Positions 40,801 to 55,800 of a stretch of 64,000 nt of DNA are shown one piece after another. Both the position numbers and the translations under genes were made by a program. Source of the DNA: Apricaphanius iberus (lineage: Eukaryota; Chordata; Actinopteri; Cyprinodontiformes; Aphaniidae); the NCBI GenBank assembly GCA_028564705.1, contig JAPXFQ010000249.1, positions 1,612,001 through 1,676,000 of the forward strand, written 5' to 3'. The notes beneath the pieces were generated by a model, which saw only the letters and a program-made list of their open reading frames with translations, ran no database searches and was not told the DNA's origin. Numbering within the stretch: position 1 is the stretch's first letter; every line of letters begins with the position of its first letter.

Positions 40801-43800
40801 AATGAGGCTGGTATTAATACGGCCTCTAATTACTATAGGTAAGAAATTTGTCTCTAATTAGTTTTGTAAATCAATATCTGAATAATGTTTTTGGCAATCA
40901 CTTTTGCATCACAAAATCACTATTTTACTGCTTATAAATCTCATTGTCAGTCATATTTACACCCTGACTTTTAAGTCTTCTTCTCTTAAGTTTTGAAACT
41001 GTTTTGAGGTAGTTTTTGTTTTGCTGTTTTTGCCTACGCTTCCATTTAAAGAAACATCTAAACAAATAGCAGTGCTTCTGATAGATGTTTTTCAAAAAAG
41101 ATTAAATGTCACATCATCCCGGTTTCCAAATACATAACCACAAGTGGCTCCAGTGAATAGTTTTAAGAAAAAATATAATTATTTTGTATATCAATGCCAA
41201 TGTTATGATAATCTAATACGACATCCATCCTTTACAGTGAAACTGATAAAACATACAATCTCTTGGAGGGAAATGTAAAGAATAATAAAACTGCAAAACA
41301 CTTTTGCATAAGTGTGCATGCCCTTAAGTCACTGCATTTCCCAGGGCATATAGATTCAGTTTCAGCATTCTGTACTTCAATTCAAGCCTTATGGTGCATT
41401 CAGACTGGAGGCTTTGTCAGCGCCAAGCAACGCTCATAGAGCGACTAGTTCGATTCATATACACAGAAGATACATTTTTAAGCTGAAGCTTGCACAGCTC
41501 GTTGGTCGGCCTTTCTCTGCTGGATGTTTTAAACACTGGCGGATCGTGGTTGGCTAGGCAGCATCAACGTTGGGCAACATCACTACAGTGAGACACTCTG
41601 GTTGCCGTGCTGCGTCAAGAGCGTTAGGACCGTCAAAAGTTCAAATGGCTGAACTTCTGCGTTGCTAGCGTTATGCGGTTTGAAGCTTGTAATGCAGGAA
41701 AAGCTTGAAAAGTTTACGGAGCCAATGCTCACAAACCCCCGCAGAGACTGTGACGCTCCTCCAACAGCCTCAACTGTAGACTCAACGTAATCTTGACGCT
41801 GCTGACCCTGACAAAGAGAGGTTTCAAAGGATCATTATAGTTTCATTCTACAGCATGTCTGGAGAGTGTCTGGAGAGTGCTTCAAAACAAACCTACAGTA
41901 TTCTTAAAATGAGTGTCATCAGTTACTAGAGAAGATATACAACAGCTGTGAAATATTCAAACATTGAGTGTTTTTCATAGATGTTTTATAAGCCCTGATT
42001 ATAGTCTCAGAAAAATTGTGCATAAAGCTGAAACAGATTGAGAAAAAAGAAAAATGCCTTAATTAAGGCTTAAAACTAGAAATTGATGTGGTGAATTTCA
42101 GTCAGTGATTTTTTTTTAGTGTGTTGTATGTTGGTGTATGGTTTAGTTTTTGATTTATTACACACGTTTAGAAGCAAATGTATAAATGAGCACTCTTGCA
42201 TAGCTACATAATCATCCTGAATTCTGATTAAGGCTTTAAAGATTTATCCTCGGATAAAATTCTCAGGACTTGGTCTCTCATGACTTCTGAAAATTGTTTT
42301 CTTTGGTACCTCCTTGTGCATCTTTTTGTCTGATTGTTTCTATTTTGCAAAGCTTATCATTGGCAAGTATATCAATCTGATGTTTTTTGGCAATGTGTCT
42401 GAAGGATAGTAGTGACTTGAGGTATCAGACATCTGATGTGTAGAGTCCTACTTGTGATGATTAAACAAAACTGAGCATATTGCAGTTTCCCTTCTGCTTT
42501 CTTCAGGCTGAAATCTTTTAGGGGGGGGAAACTGTTCAAAATTATTTGCTCTTTATAACCGATGCTCTGGTCAGAGCCGTATACAGTTTGAAATGCATGG
42601 GAAACTTGAGCAAAACAAGATGTAAGCACCACCTGTGTGCAAAGACACACGTTTTCCTTTTTTGCATTAAAATACCAGTTTTTTTATGAATATGTATATC
42701 AGGGTTCTTGTGGGGTTTTAAAAAGTCTAAAATTCATAACTTTAAATTTAAGGCCTTGGAAGGTCTTACAAACACCGAAAATATTCATACAATGTCCTAA
42801 ATATATTTAAGTCAAGTCTTAATTTTTCATTTGTTTATTCCTGGGAAGCATTGGCCATATAAAATAATAATAAAAGCTTGCAGAAAAAGCTGAGGGCAAG
42901 GCTGGGTCCAAGATGGCTGAGCTCCTCTCCAAGTCAAATGCCCTGAGAAGGGTATACAAAGAAAAACTTGCCCAACTCAAAACCCTTGAAACTGAGATTG
43001 GTGCTAAAGGGGATGAGCTAAGATACATGTTGAATCTACTTGGACACATTTCAATGTTGTGTCGAAGGGTTATTGGATTTAGAAAGGTAACTGTTCTGGT
43101 TATCTCTTTTGATACAAAATAATATAAATGTGATCTTTGATAACTAAGTTAATGAAAATAAAAAGTTTTGCAGTTTTTGGATAGTTAACTTTATGTTAAT
43201 CCATTGTGTTGGTCTCAAATTTAATTCTTAATGGTCCTAAAAGGTCTTAAATTTAACTTGCTGAAACCTGCAAGACCCCTGGTATATGCAAGCCTTGCCT
43301 GTAGGCTTTTGGCTCAAGTATTTTAAAACAGTTCCCACGACCAGCTGGGTTAAGTCAATGTTTTGCCGCCGTATTCTCGTAACTTTCAGTTCACCATCAA
43401 AAAATCCAAATTCGTTTGTGGATTCGGTTTCATATGTAATATATATATATATTTTTTTTCTTAACATCAGAAGAGATGAGGGAGTTTTTTGGAAGCACAT
43501 CAGGTGAGTCGGTTGGTCTTCGATCTGGATCAGGACACTTCCAAAGGAATGTGGCTTCATCTCTAAGATCCTCAACTAACTTGGTCTGAGTGCATGTGAG
43601 TGTATCCTCAAGTTGTTATACTTGTACTTGGATAAATGAATGCTCTAGTGAAAATATTTATATTTTCACTTTTGAGACTTCATACTGATTAGGTTTGTTA
43701 CAGTACACAAATCACGATTTGGATGGTTTTTATAACACTTTAATATATGAAAATAAATGCAAATGTGGAGATTACTGTTTTTTCCTTGATCAACATTAAA

Positions 43801-46800
43801 CCTCTTTCTTTCTGAAATCTTTCTTTTCCTGAAATAAATTTGATTTTATATTATTTGATTTAAAGTTAAAAGTATAGAACCCACTGAAGATTTTATATTA
43901 CAACCAGACACCGCAAGAGTAGAAAACCATCACCGCTTGAAAACAGTCTGTGCTAATGTTTATAAATTGTTGAATAATACTTGAGAATTAAACATCTGTA
44001 AATTAATTTGGAGTTTTGATATATCAGCAACCTAGTTTCCCAGCTGTACTTGAATGCAGCATGTGGCAGTTGTGGTAATCCCTTTATCAACTTTTTCGCC
44101 GACTTAGGTTTTTATAAAAAATAGTGTTTGGGCTGATGCTAATTGTACCTATGTGAACATCAGAGGATTTTTCTATAGCATAAGTAATGTTTATGTACAG
44201 CTAGATGACGTTTCAAGTGAGTAATTCAGTGCAGTGTATTTTGCACCTTAATGCGGTTGAAAGATACTTTCAACTCAGTTTATTTATATAGCGCCAGTTC
44301 ACAACAAAAGTAATCTCAGAGCTCTTTAGAAGAAAAGTAATCTTAATACAACCATATAAACGCTATCAATTAAGTTTTCCATTTAAGCAGATTGCATTGA
44401 GTTGTTGACATTAATAATTCCCCTTTACATGTACACTCCAACCACAGCAATCCCTCATACTGAGCAAGCATATAGTGGCAGTGGAGAATTAAAAAACTCC
44501 CCTATAACAGGAAGAACCTCCAGCAAAACCTGGCTCAGTACAAGCTGCCATGACTGTCCAGAGGTTTAAGAAAACATAGCAGAGACAGAACAAAAGGAAC
44601 TGATGCAAGAGTACTTTCTGCATTAAAGAAAGTAAAAAGTTTATAACATGGAAGATGTTCGGTCTTCCATGCAGATGATGGTCACTGGGAGCATCATCTG
44701 AATTTACAATCCCCATCCAATAGGGCACTGGAACTAAGTAGATAGCTAAGATAGCTCAAGGTGACTTAAGCTGTTTTAGCTATAAGCTTTGTCAGAAAGG
44801 AATGTTTTAAGCCTGGTCTTGAAAGTAGACAGAGTATCTGCCTCACAGACTAAAACTACGAGCTGGTTCCACAGGAAAGGACCCTGATAAGTAAAAGATC
44901 AGCCTCCCTTTCTATGTTTAGAAATATCAGGAACTAAGAGTAAACCTGCATTATCACAGTGAAGTTAGGAAATTATGGATATACACGATCTCTGATGTAT
45001 GATGGAGCAGGAATAAGAAGGGCTTTATAAGTAAGGAGGATTCTAAACTATTCTGGATTAATCAGGGAGCCAATAGAGGGAAGGTAAACAGGAGAAATGT
45101 GATCTTTGCAGCATTTTGGATCAACTGAATACTTTTAATAGCATTTTGTGGACTTCCTGATGGTAAAGAATTACAGTAGTCCAGCCTTGAAGTAAAAATG
45201 TCTGGACTAGTTTCTCAGTATCACTACTGGACAGGAGGTTTCTAATTTTAGCATTATTATGGAGGTGTAAGAAAGAGAGCCCAACTATGTTATAGTTTGA
45301 TCCATCTTTCTTCTTATAATGTAGTTACATGAGAAACTATTGTTCCCATTTAGAGTTTAGTGAGAGCTGAGAGTTCTTTCTGTTTTGGTTTCCCTTTTTA
45401 AAGTTGCCCTGAACATTGCCATGCGCTCTGGGTTACAGACATAAACTTTCTGTATATGTTCTGGTAAAAAACGGGTGTATTCTCTCTATATGCGTGCGTA
45501 CTGAACCGACAGGACTGTGCAGAAAAATCTGAACTCACGTACCATTATACCTCTAATATTAAAGTGACTTGATTTTTTTTAGTAATTTTTTTTCCTCCAG
45601 TGGCTTCCTTTAGAGCTCCCATGTCAAACTCGAGGCTTGAGGGCCAAATCTGGCCCGCTGTACCCATTTATCCGATAAACTTTAGAGGACCATATAAATC
45701 ATACCTTTTCTTTCTACTTAAGTGCACCTAAACATTATTTTATCAGTCCAATGCTTGTTTATTTCATTAGTCCTTAATCAAATCATTGTGAAAATATGTT
45801 CAGTATTATTTCTTTTTAAGAAGTACTTGTCGAATGCAGAGACTGATATTTATCAATAATTCAACAAATTATTTAAGATAGTTTTATAAATACTTTCTCC
45901 CGCAACTGGCCCTTTAAGGACAGTCATGATCTTTATGTGGCCCTAAATTGAAATGAGTTTGACACCTGTGCTTTAAAGTCTTACTTGTAATGGGATGTCT
46001 TTTTATGTTTTATGATGAACAACACTTGCCTTACATTAAAATATTTAGTCTTTTCAAGAAATATTCCCAAATGAATAATTTTCTGGCTCTTATTGATATC
46101 TCAGTGTCCATTGCCGTTCTTCATCTCATACAAAATCACAATTCCTAGAAGATGCAATTTAATTTAATTTTCTTTTTTCATGAGGTTGCCTTTAATACTT
46201 ATATATGCTTACTGTGTGGTTTGTGGTACTGACTTTTAACCACTGTGAGGAGTTTAGGTTATGCTAACACTAAACAGTTTGTCTGATAGCTTGAAGTCGG
46301 AGAGAAAGATGTAGAATAAATATCTGCTAGACTTAAGTTAAAAGTGCAGTTGAACATTCAATAGTAAGACTATTTTGCATGGAAGGTGTGATGGCAATTA
46401 AAAAAAGAAAAAAAGAAAAGTGAATTGGTGCGTTGGTAGTCCATTTCAGCAGGGACACCTTTGTCACCCTATGGGGGTTTGTTGGTGTCAGCAAAAACCC
46501 ATTACCACACACAACATTTTGACACTGAGGAATTTCTGTTTTTTTTTTATTTTTTACCATACATATTTTTGCTAAAGATATTTAGAAAGAATGTTATTTT
46601 TAGAGATTAGTTTAATTATAGTAATTTGGAGCCATGTTTCATCTTTTTCTACCACAATCTACAGTGCCTTTAATCTAAAGTGAAACTGTCCTTGAAAAGT
46701 ATTCTTACCTCTTTAACTTTTCTTTTCTTTTGGTGTTATATACTAAATAGTTGTTCTGTGAAGGCCTAATGAGAACCAAGGAACAAAACAAGTCATATAT

Positions 46801-49800
46801 CAAGTTGTGAAGTCCTTTTCAAGCAGTATCCTAGACTTTGAACATCTTAATACATCAATACATTAAAAGTAAATGGCACTACTGCAGGCCCACCATAACA
46901 TGGGTGTCTGCTTAAAATGAACTTGTGGGCGAACAGACTGTCAATCTCAAAAGCAGGCAAGAGGCCCATGGCAAGGTGTAAAAGTACAGGTGAAAGGCTG
47001 CTCTGGTCAGATGAAACCCAAAAACTGTAAAACTGAGCTTTTTAAACCAAAGGCAAAGAGCTGAGTTGATGAAAATGAATGCATCACATTAAACCAAATG
47101 CACTGTCCAATCATGAAATATTTTTGTCAGCATCCAACCATTGAGATTCTTTAGATTTATTATAAATAGCTTGCTACCGTTAGTTCTAAATCTTAAAATT
47201 TTAGGAATATTCAATTACATTTACTTTCAGCAAAAAAAGAAAAAAAAAGAAAACACCCTGACGAAGTTACCTAGGTTCCTTTCCACGTAGACTGGAGTTT
47301 GTTTAGACATTAGACAATCCCTGAATTTTATATTGCCCTTTTGTTGATATAACTAGTCTGAGTCCAGTATAATATTTCCGCAGCCTCTGTTTAGGTACCT
47401 AAATGTTATCTACAGTAAAGTGAAAGTTTAATTATTGATACCAATGAAAAATCTTTTATGTCTTGGATTTTTTATTTTGTGAAAACAAATATTTGAACTA
47501 GAAACGTGGACACCTGGCCTTACAAAGGTGAGTTGGAGGAAAAATATTAAGCTTCTTGGATATTTTTGTAAAGGTAATTTACGGCTCATTACCTGACATT
47601 TTTTTTCTCACCTCATGATAAAAAATTATTGCATGTTGTTAAAGTAACCAACTGAAAGCAGCGTTTAAGTCCATCAAGAACATGCTTCTGCTGAAAGTTG
47701 GAATGCCTGGCTGTCTGCCTGCTGAAATTTGCTTTGAGGAATTAAGCTGCGAGGGAAAAGGCAGCTGTTGTCCCTTTTTTCAGCTGACGGAGTACACTTA
47801 CACAGGGTAAGAGCAGACACTTTTAACCTTTTCTGACATCTCATTTTCTGTCTCCACATCTTGTGGTTCAAATACAGAAGACCTCGCGAGATTAGCGATT
47901 TTATTTTTCGGGGGGGTGGGGGGGTGGACATAAAAGTTTTCTGTACCATAATATCAATGAAATGTAGACAAGGAAATTAAAAATTAGATTTAATTCTCAA
48001 ATAAATTTTAGTGGTGTTTCAACTCCTGTATGTTCCTCATGTCTGAGAAATCTTAGAATATTGCACGTGTATAGTACATTTTAAGTACCAATAATAAGAG
48101 CACATGCATTATTACAAAATTATACTTTTGGGAGTGTTTTTTGTCTTTCAGCGTTTTCACAGTTGCCAGTTATATATTTTTGCTGACAAAATTTTTCATT
48201 TCAAATGGAGTTTATGAAAATATTCAGATTACATTTTTTTTATTTCGAGTTTAGCGTTTTTTTTTTTTTTTTTTTTTTTTTTTTATTCAATTTTAACCTA
48301 AACCAACTTGCACGGTTATTATTCAATACCCCACTTCTTACAAATGATTTGTGTGGTCTTAAAACCAATATGCAGGTCAGTTAAGAACCCACTTTACATT
48401 AGTGTAGAACACTAATATACAAAAATCAACTAACCTAAATAACTTCCCGTATGGAGGAGATATAATTTAAGATTAGCTAAACTTATTTGTAATTTTACAT
48501 GCTGTTGCTGTCATACTGTATATCACCGACTATCTTTCTATTAATCTTTTTGGCTCCACTTTATAACACTCCAAATTGGAAGTACATTACCAGGCAGAAG
48601 CAGTCATTGATTAATGGATAGAAGATAGTGGGGAAAATTGTTTATTGGGATACACAACACTGGAAATCCAACATCACAGTCAGATGCAGTGTATACTGTG
48701 ATTTATATAATAGTAAAACTTATGCAATTTATTATCAGCAGTCCAAGTTCATATATGTAAACACACTGGTAAGATAGAATGCTCTGGCTGGCCTAAATCT
48801 TGCTCATGCATGTGATTTACAGTTGAACCTCTGAATACAAATTAAATGAAAATTTTGCTTCCTTGTTAAAAATTATAGACATAAAAAAGTAATTGTTAAA
48901 TACCACAACCACACCCAGCAAAAAACAAGATCAATACTTAAAATCATAGTATTTTTTACAAATAATATTAAAAAGGTAATAGTTTGAGGCTATGACATGT
49001 ATATATGTGAAATTTTGATAAAATAAGACAACTTCGGCTTAATATTGAGATGATTAAGAGGTGTAGGGGTTTCTATTGAAGAGCAAAAAAACTTCCATAA
49101 TGATTTAAGTAAAGGCACCATAGCATGCTCTCCATCCTTAAGGATAGCGCACTGGGTCCCAACACAAGAAAATCGAGCATCGCTCACTTTCCATACTAAC
49201 TTCCTAGAAGCGTTGGCAGAAATTTTGCCACAATCTCTACTAAAAAAAAAAAATCTGTTAATTTGATACTTCCTTTTGTCTGCTTTACAAAAATATTTGG
49301 AAAGGTTTTGTGAAACTACCTAGTTATGTTATGATAAAGCTTTGTTTGGTTGTTGCTGTGCTCAAAGGCCTTGCACTTCTTTGAACATTGCGCAATTGCT
49401 CTTTGATGGCTTTGTAACCGAGCAGCGGCATCGTTGACTGATTTGTGTCCCTGACAGGAAAAAGCACCGTAATCAACACATGAAAAAGGGCGCACATGTA
49501 CGAGCAGCCTGTGGAGCATTCAGTATACTTGGACATCAAAGCTAGGGTCATGAGAAATGTGCACTGATCTTGATTACATGTTTGCTAATGACATTTTACA
49601 CATCGTAATAGGAGCAACATTTTTATTTGGAAAAATTCTTTTTCAGGTGGCATTAAAAGATCTCAAGTTACTTTTAAAAATGTGATGCCATTTAGCCGTC
49701 TCCTGTGCGATACCGTTGTACAATTACGTCCTTTTGGTCCATTGTAACCTCTGTAAAATATGACTCGTGTTAAAATTATGTGCCGTTATGAAATGGTGAA

Positions 49801-52800
49801 AGTGACCTTAAAACAACCTTAAACTTGTGTTTACAAATATATTAACATTTTACTGTTCTAATCTAAACCATTGAAAGTGCCTTCAGGTTAGATCAGATTG
49901 ATTTTGTGTATACAAATTGTGGTTTTTAGAAGACACTGACTATAGATACATTTATGATATAATGTTTAAAACATTTTGGAAAATCCAAATGTGCTTTAAA
50001 TGTATTAATCACACTTGTGATTAATACATTTAAATCAAATTAAACCCCATTCAGTAGAGTGTAACCTTTCCCTTTGCTGAGAACATTGGTGCAGGTCTGA
50101 GATTTTTAATTAGGACTACACTGGCTCCAGACAGCCATATTGTTTTCTATCTGTAGGGAAAAAAGGAGGTTTAAAAAAACAGTGGAAGTGGTTATCTAAT
50201 GTAGACATGGTTATAAAAACTTTGATTCATGTGAGTAAAGAAAAGAAAATAATTAAATAATCCTTTATTGTCCCACAAAGAGAATATTCAGCTGTAACAG
50301 CAGCAACGTGACAGATGATAGTAGCATTCAGGATCAAATGAGAAAATTGTAGAACGTATTAAAACAGAATTAAGAATAACAATCTCACTGGCCACTTTAT
50401 TTGGCACATCTGTCCAACTGCTTGTTAATGCAAATTTCTAATCAGCCAATCACATGGTGGCAACTCAATGCATTTAGGCATGAAGACATGGTCAAGATGA
50501 TCTGCTGAAGGAAAGGTGATTTAAGTGACTTTCAATGTGGCATGGTTGTTGGTGCCAGACGGGCTGGTCTGAGTATTTCAGAAACTACTGATCTACTGGG
50601 ATTTTCACGCACAACCATCTCTAGGATTTACAGAGAATGGTCAAAAAAGGGGAAATATCCATTGAGCAGCAATTCTGTGTGTTAAGGCTGCCTTGCTGAT
50701 GCCAGAGTTCAGAGGAGAATAACCAGACTGGGTTGAGCTGATAGAAAAACATTAACTCAAATAAACACTTGTAACATCCAAGGTATTCAGAAGACCATCT
50801 CTGAACACACAACACATCGAACTTTAAGCCAGATGGGCTACAGCAGTAGAAGACCACACCGGGTACCACTCCTGTCACCTAAGAACAGGAAACTGAGGCT
50901 ACAATTCACACAGGATCACCAAAATTGGACAACCGAAGACTGGGAAAATGTTGCCTAATCTGATAAGCCTCAATTTCTGCAATTCAGATGGTAGTGTCAG
51001 AATTTGGCATCAGCAACCTGAAAGCATGAATCCATCCTGCCTTGTTTCAACGTTTCGGGGGTGGTGGTGGTGTTGTAATGGTGTGGGGGAAATTTTCTTG
51101 GCACACTTTGGACCCCTTTGTATCAATTAATCGTCGTTACAACGCCACAGCTTACATGAGTATTGTTGCTGACAATGTCCATACCTTTATGACCACAGTG
51201 TATCTATCTTCTGATGGCTACTTTCAGCAGGATAATGCATTTCCTGAACATGAAAATAATTTCACTGTACTCAAATGGCCTCCAGTCACCAGGTCTCAAT
51301 CCAATAGAGCATCTTTGGGATGTGGTGCAACCAGAGATTCGCATCATGGATGTGCAGCCAACAAATCTGCAGCAATTGCATGATGCTATCATGTTAAAAT
51401 GGACGAAAATCTCTGAGGAATGTTTCAATTATCTTGTTGAATCTATGCCACCAAGCATTAAGGCAGTTCTGAAGCCAAAAGGGGGTCTAAACCAGTACTA
51501 GCAAGGTGTGCCTAATAAAGTGGTCTGTGAGTGCATATTTATATTAATGATACAGTTACAGAAACCAAAGTACTGTGTAGGTATTCAAATGTACAACTCT
51601 GTAGAATCATTTAAAAGCAAAAATATTTATAGAATATGCATGTGTAGTTGTTTTAAAAAGGAAACATTTACAAGGAGTTAACAAAATATAAACTGAGGAA
51701 TAGTATGGGCAAATAACAGCAGCACGGATGTTAAGTGAGTTAAGCAGTGCATATCACAGCAGGTGTGTAAACATTATTCGTTTTGTTGGGAGCAGTTCTG
51801 GTTGTAAAGTCTAACTTCTGCTGGGAGGAAGGACCTGGAAAAAACACTCCTTCTGGCATCCAGGATGCAGCAGTCTGTCAGTGAAGGAGCTCTGCAGCTC
51901 CGCAACATCTTCATACATGGTGTGGGAGACAATGTCCATGATTGATGTTATTTGTCCAGAATCCTTCTGTCTCCCAACACCTGCACTGGATCCATTGGAC
52001 ATCCTAGAAGAGAGCTGGTCTTCTTGATGAGCTTATCCAACCTGCTGCTCCAACATATGTCATAAAAAAATGACTGATGCCACCATAGACTCAAAACAAC
52101 CTGCATCAACTTAATTAAAAACGGATTGCAGTGTTTTATTTTATCTTCATCAGTCGTTTAAGATTTTTTTTCTCATTGTTTATAGTTCCATTTTTAATTT
52201 TAAGTGAGGAATTTTCTAATCTGTAACGCTGTTGCTGAGGTTAAAAACAACTAATGCCTCATAGCAGTGACGAGCATGAGGCCATGTCGATCAAATAGGG
52301 GCAGGGCATTCACAATCGGCAATCAACAGACTCAGATCAGTTCATAAAGAGGTGAAGAAATGAGACCCGAAGCAAAGAGTAAAGTATCAATTTATCTCTT
52401 GCTGTTTTTGGAAATTATAATGTGACAGACAAACACTTTACTTTGGTGAACTCTTCACTTTTTTCCAAACTTTTACACTTGTAACCTGTAGATTTACTGT
52501 TGGAGAAAGTGAGAAATAGAATTTTATATGGTTAAATTCTTCTAAAGCAAAAGAGAACCTAAGCTGTTATTATCCAAGCATTGAAGAATGTATTAGTATT
52601 TAGAGTTCAGGTTTATTGGTCATGTTAAATAATGAATTATCAAATTAGTGATAATTGTAAATGAAAGTTTAATTATTATTTATAGCTAGATATGTAATCA
52701 TTAAATTGACAGTAGTGTTAATATTAGTTTTTATCTACATAGAAATCTACATATACCAAATAGACACACCTTTTTTTCTTAATGTTTGAAGTTAAATCAG

Positions 52801-55800
52801 ATTAAAAATCTTTTGCTTTAGGGCTGCTAGAATTACCAGAACTATTTCTATTTTATCCATAACAATAATGAGAGAAATAATGTCAGTGATTTATTTATTA
52901 ATGTCTTCAAAATCAGAAGTTTGTGTACATTTCCACAGTATTTGGTAGCATTTCCTTTGAACTGTATGACATAGGTCAAACGTTTTGGGTTCCATAAGCC
53001 TCTCACAAAGGTTTGCAGGATCTCTATCCCAAACTGTGGTACGTGTACCACCAGTGGTACTCAAGATCTCCCTAGTGGTACTCGGAGGAACATTTCAAAT
53101 ATTTTTTGAAAATAAAATAAATTCAGACATGTATAATTCACTCAACATTTACCAATAAACAATCCTTTTTTGGGAGTAAAAAGAGCATCCTTTGTTAATT
53201 GCCTATAGTTAAAAGGGTAAGCCTTCTCTACTTTATGTTTAGGTTGGTCATACTGGTGGTACTAGGAGAGTTCAACATTTTCTCAGGTGGTACCCACTGT
53301 AAAAAGATTAAGATAAGGCCTTTGTGAAGGACACACCAAAACATTGACTTTATTGTCCGTAAGCCACTTTCCTAAAGATTCCATCTATTTTATGAAGTGC
53401 ACTAGTTTCTCCTACAGCAAATCAACCTAAAAATAAAATGCTGCAACCGCCATACTTCACAGTTGGGATGGGGTTCCCAGGCTTACAAACATCCCCATTT
53501 TGTCTTCAAAATGAACAATGGTCATGGGCAAAAAGTTCCACTTTAGTTTCATCAGAACATGTCTCCAAAAATGAAGGTCTTTGTCCCTGTGTGTATTTGC
53601 AGCCTGACTTTTTAATGTTTCTTTTTGTTTTTTTCTTTGTGGACTAATGGCTTCCTTCTTGTGGAGTAGCCTTTCAGAATATGTTAATACAGGACATGTT
53701 TCACTGTGGCTATTGTCTAACCAGCTTTAACCAGCATCTTCACAAGGTCTTTGGCTTTTGTTCTATGGTCAGAACATTGCACATCTTAGTCCAAAACACA
53801 TTCATCCCTAGAAACACAGAGCCCATCTTCTTCCTGAGTGGTATGATGGTGGGACATTTGTTTTTCTGATTTCTTGGCTGTTTTTTTTTTTTTTCTTTTT
53901 TTTTTTTTACTTTCCCATTGTTTGTTTAAAATAAGAAAGTAGTGTATTCAAGGTGTTGTAAAATATAGCCACCGGTGTCTCATAAACGTCTGATTTTGAG
54001 GACATTGATAAATCTCTGAAATATTCTCTCCCTCTCACTATTCTGGCAAATAGAAAAATATTTTTTTCCTAAATGATAAGGAGAAGTTTGATCTGATTTG
54101 ACATCAGACTGAGAAAAAAAGGTGTATCTTTATCTGATGTGTAAACTTAAGATTTTAACTGCGTATTTTCATGACATATTCCTTTCATGCGATTTAGACT
54201 CCGAAAAAGAGAATTTACCTTGCATCCGAAAAAGTGTGGGTATATCTGAAGTTGATAAAAGCTAGATTGATATTAGTAATACATCCTGATGCTTACCAAG
54301 ATTCTTGTGTATCCAATAGGGATGTTCGATATTGGCTTTTCTACGGATATAACGATATAGCCTAACTCATAATTTCCGATACGGATATAAACCGATACCG
54401 ATATGTGGGGACCCTCCCTCATAAAAAACAAAAACTACTAAACCCTTTTAGGTTACTAAAATGAAATATCTTGTATCATCCATACTTGAGTTTTAAAAAT
54501 GTATTAAATGTAATAAGTGCTACAATTTTAGTTAGGCAATTGAAAAAGGTGCCATTTTTATTTTGTTTTCAAAAGTTGCTGGACCATTTTCTCAAATAGA
54601 GAATACTGACAAAGGCCCACCCCTCAAGACAAATTTCTACTTTTATAAAATGTAAACAACATTATACCTTTATAGCATTGAGGTAAAGTGGAAAAAACTG
54701 AAACAAGAATAAAAAATAAAAATACAGCAAACATTTAAGCAGGGCAAATAATTAACCTACTTTGGGTATTACAATCTTAAATATAAAGTGGGCTTAAACA
54801 CTGCATTATTTTAGCTCTACATGTAACTGGCCAGTGGCCATAATTTAATACAATAAAACAACAATATTGACTTAATTAGCCATCTTTCAAGTAACCAAAT
54901 ATGCAAATTAAAACAGTGTCACAAAGAGGAAACAGTGACAGATTACAGCCTAGTAAAAAAAATTATTTGTTAGTTATCTTAAATTGAAAGTTTTCTCAAA
55001 CAAATAATATCTCAAAAACTAAACCTCAAATCAGTCATATTTTTACATTATGAGAGAGAAAAGAAGTAGCTGAAGAGTTTGATATATAATATGTGTATGG
55101 TGTGAAAAACGTATCTTATTGAAAAAATAAAAACCGATACCGGTAATTTCCGATATTACATTTTATTACCAATATCGGCCGATAATGACTTTAGGCCGAT
55201 ATCGGACATCCTTAGTATCCAATTATTATTCAAATTCACAACCGTGAGAAAATGCCAAAAAGAATCTTACTTGAACAAATTAAACTTATTTCAGCTTAAT
55301 CAGATTCACTATAATTTATGGCAATTGTTAAAGGGGAATTCCTTTTTTTTTTCAACCTGGACCTTATTTTTTATTACATTTTATGTTTTCTTACTCACCC
55401 TGACAAGTTTGGAGGTAGTCTGAGCCGTTCAGCAGTATTTATATTCATTTCCTCTTATCAGCAGACGTAATATGGACGATTTGGACGTAATACGCATTTA
55501 CACCACAGCAGGACTGGTAAAGGAAAATTCATTTTAAAGGGGGGTCAACAGCCCTGCTAGGTCATAAAGCAATATTCAAATCTTTAAATATCTCACAGAG
55601 AACTATTTGATCAATCATGCGATGGACAAAAATTTGACACAGCAGCAAACTTACCAAGACATCCTCCCAAACTGAAAGTATGGCCAAGGTGAGGATGAAT
55701 CAAAGGAGGAGGTGGGATCTGCATTGCAACTCTAGAGGAGGGGCAGAAATCCAGAGCTCAGCTGTGAGAAACTGTCAAGAGGACAGTTATTGCAGTTGAT

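Noticed and set aside
51042..51501. Tc1 transposase frames as an active gene
   Set aside because: The catalytic blocks are in different frames with stops between them.
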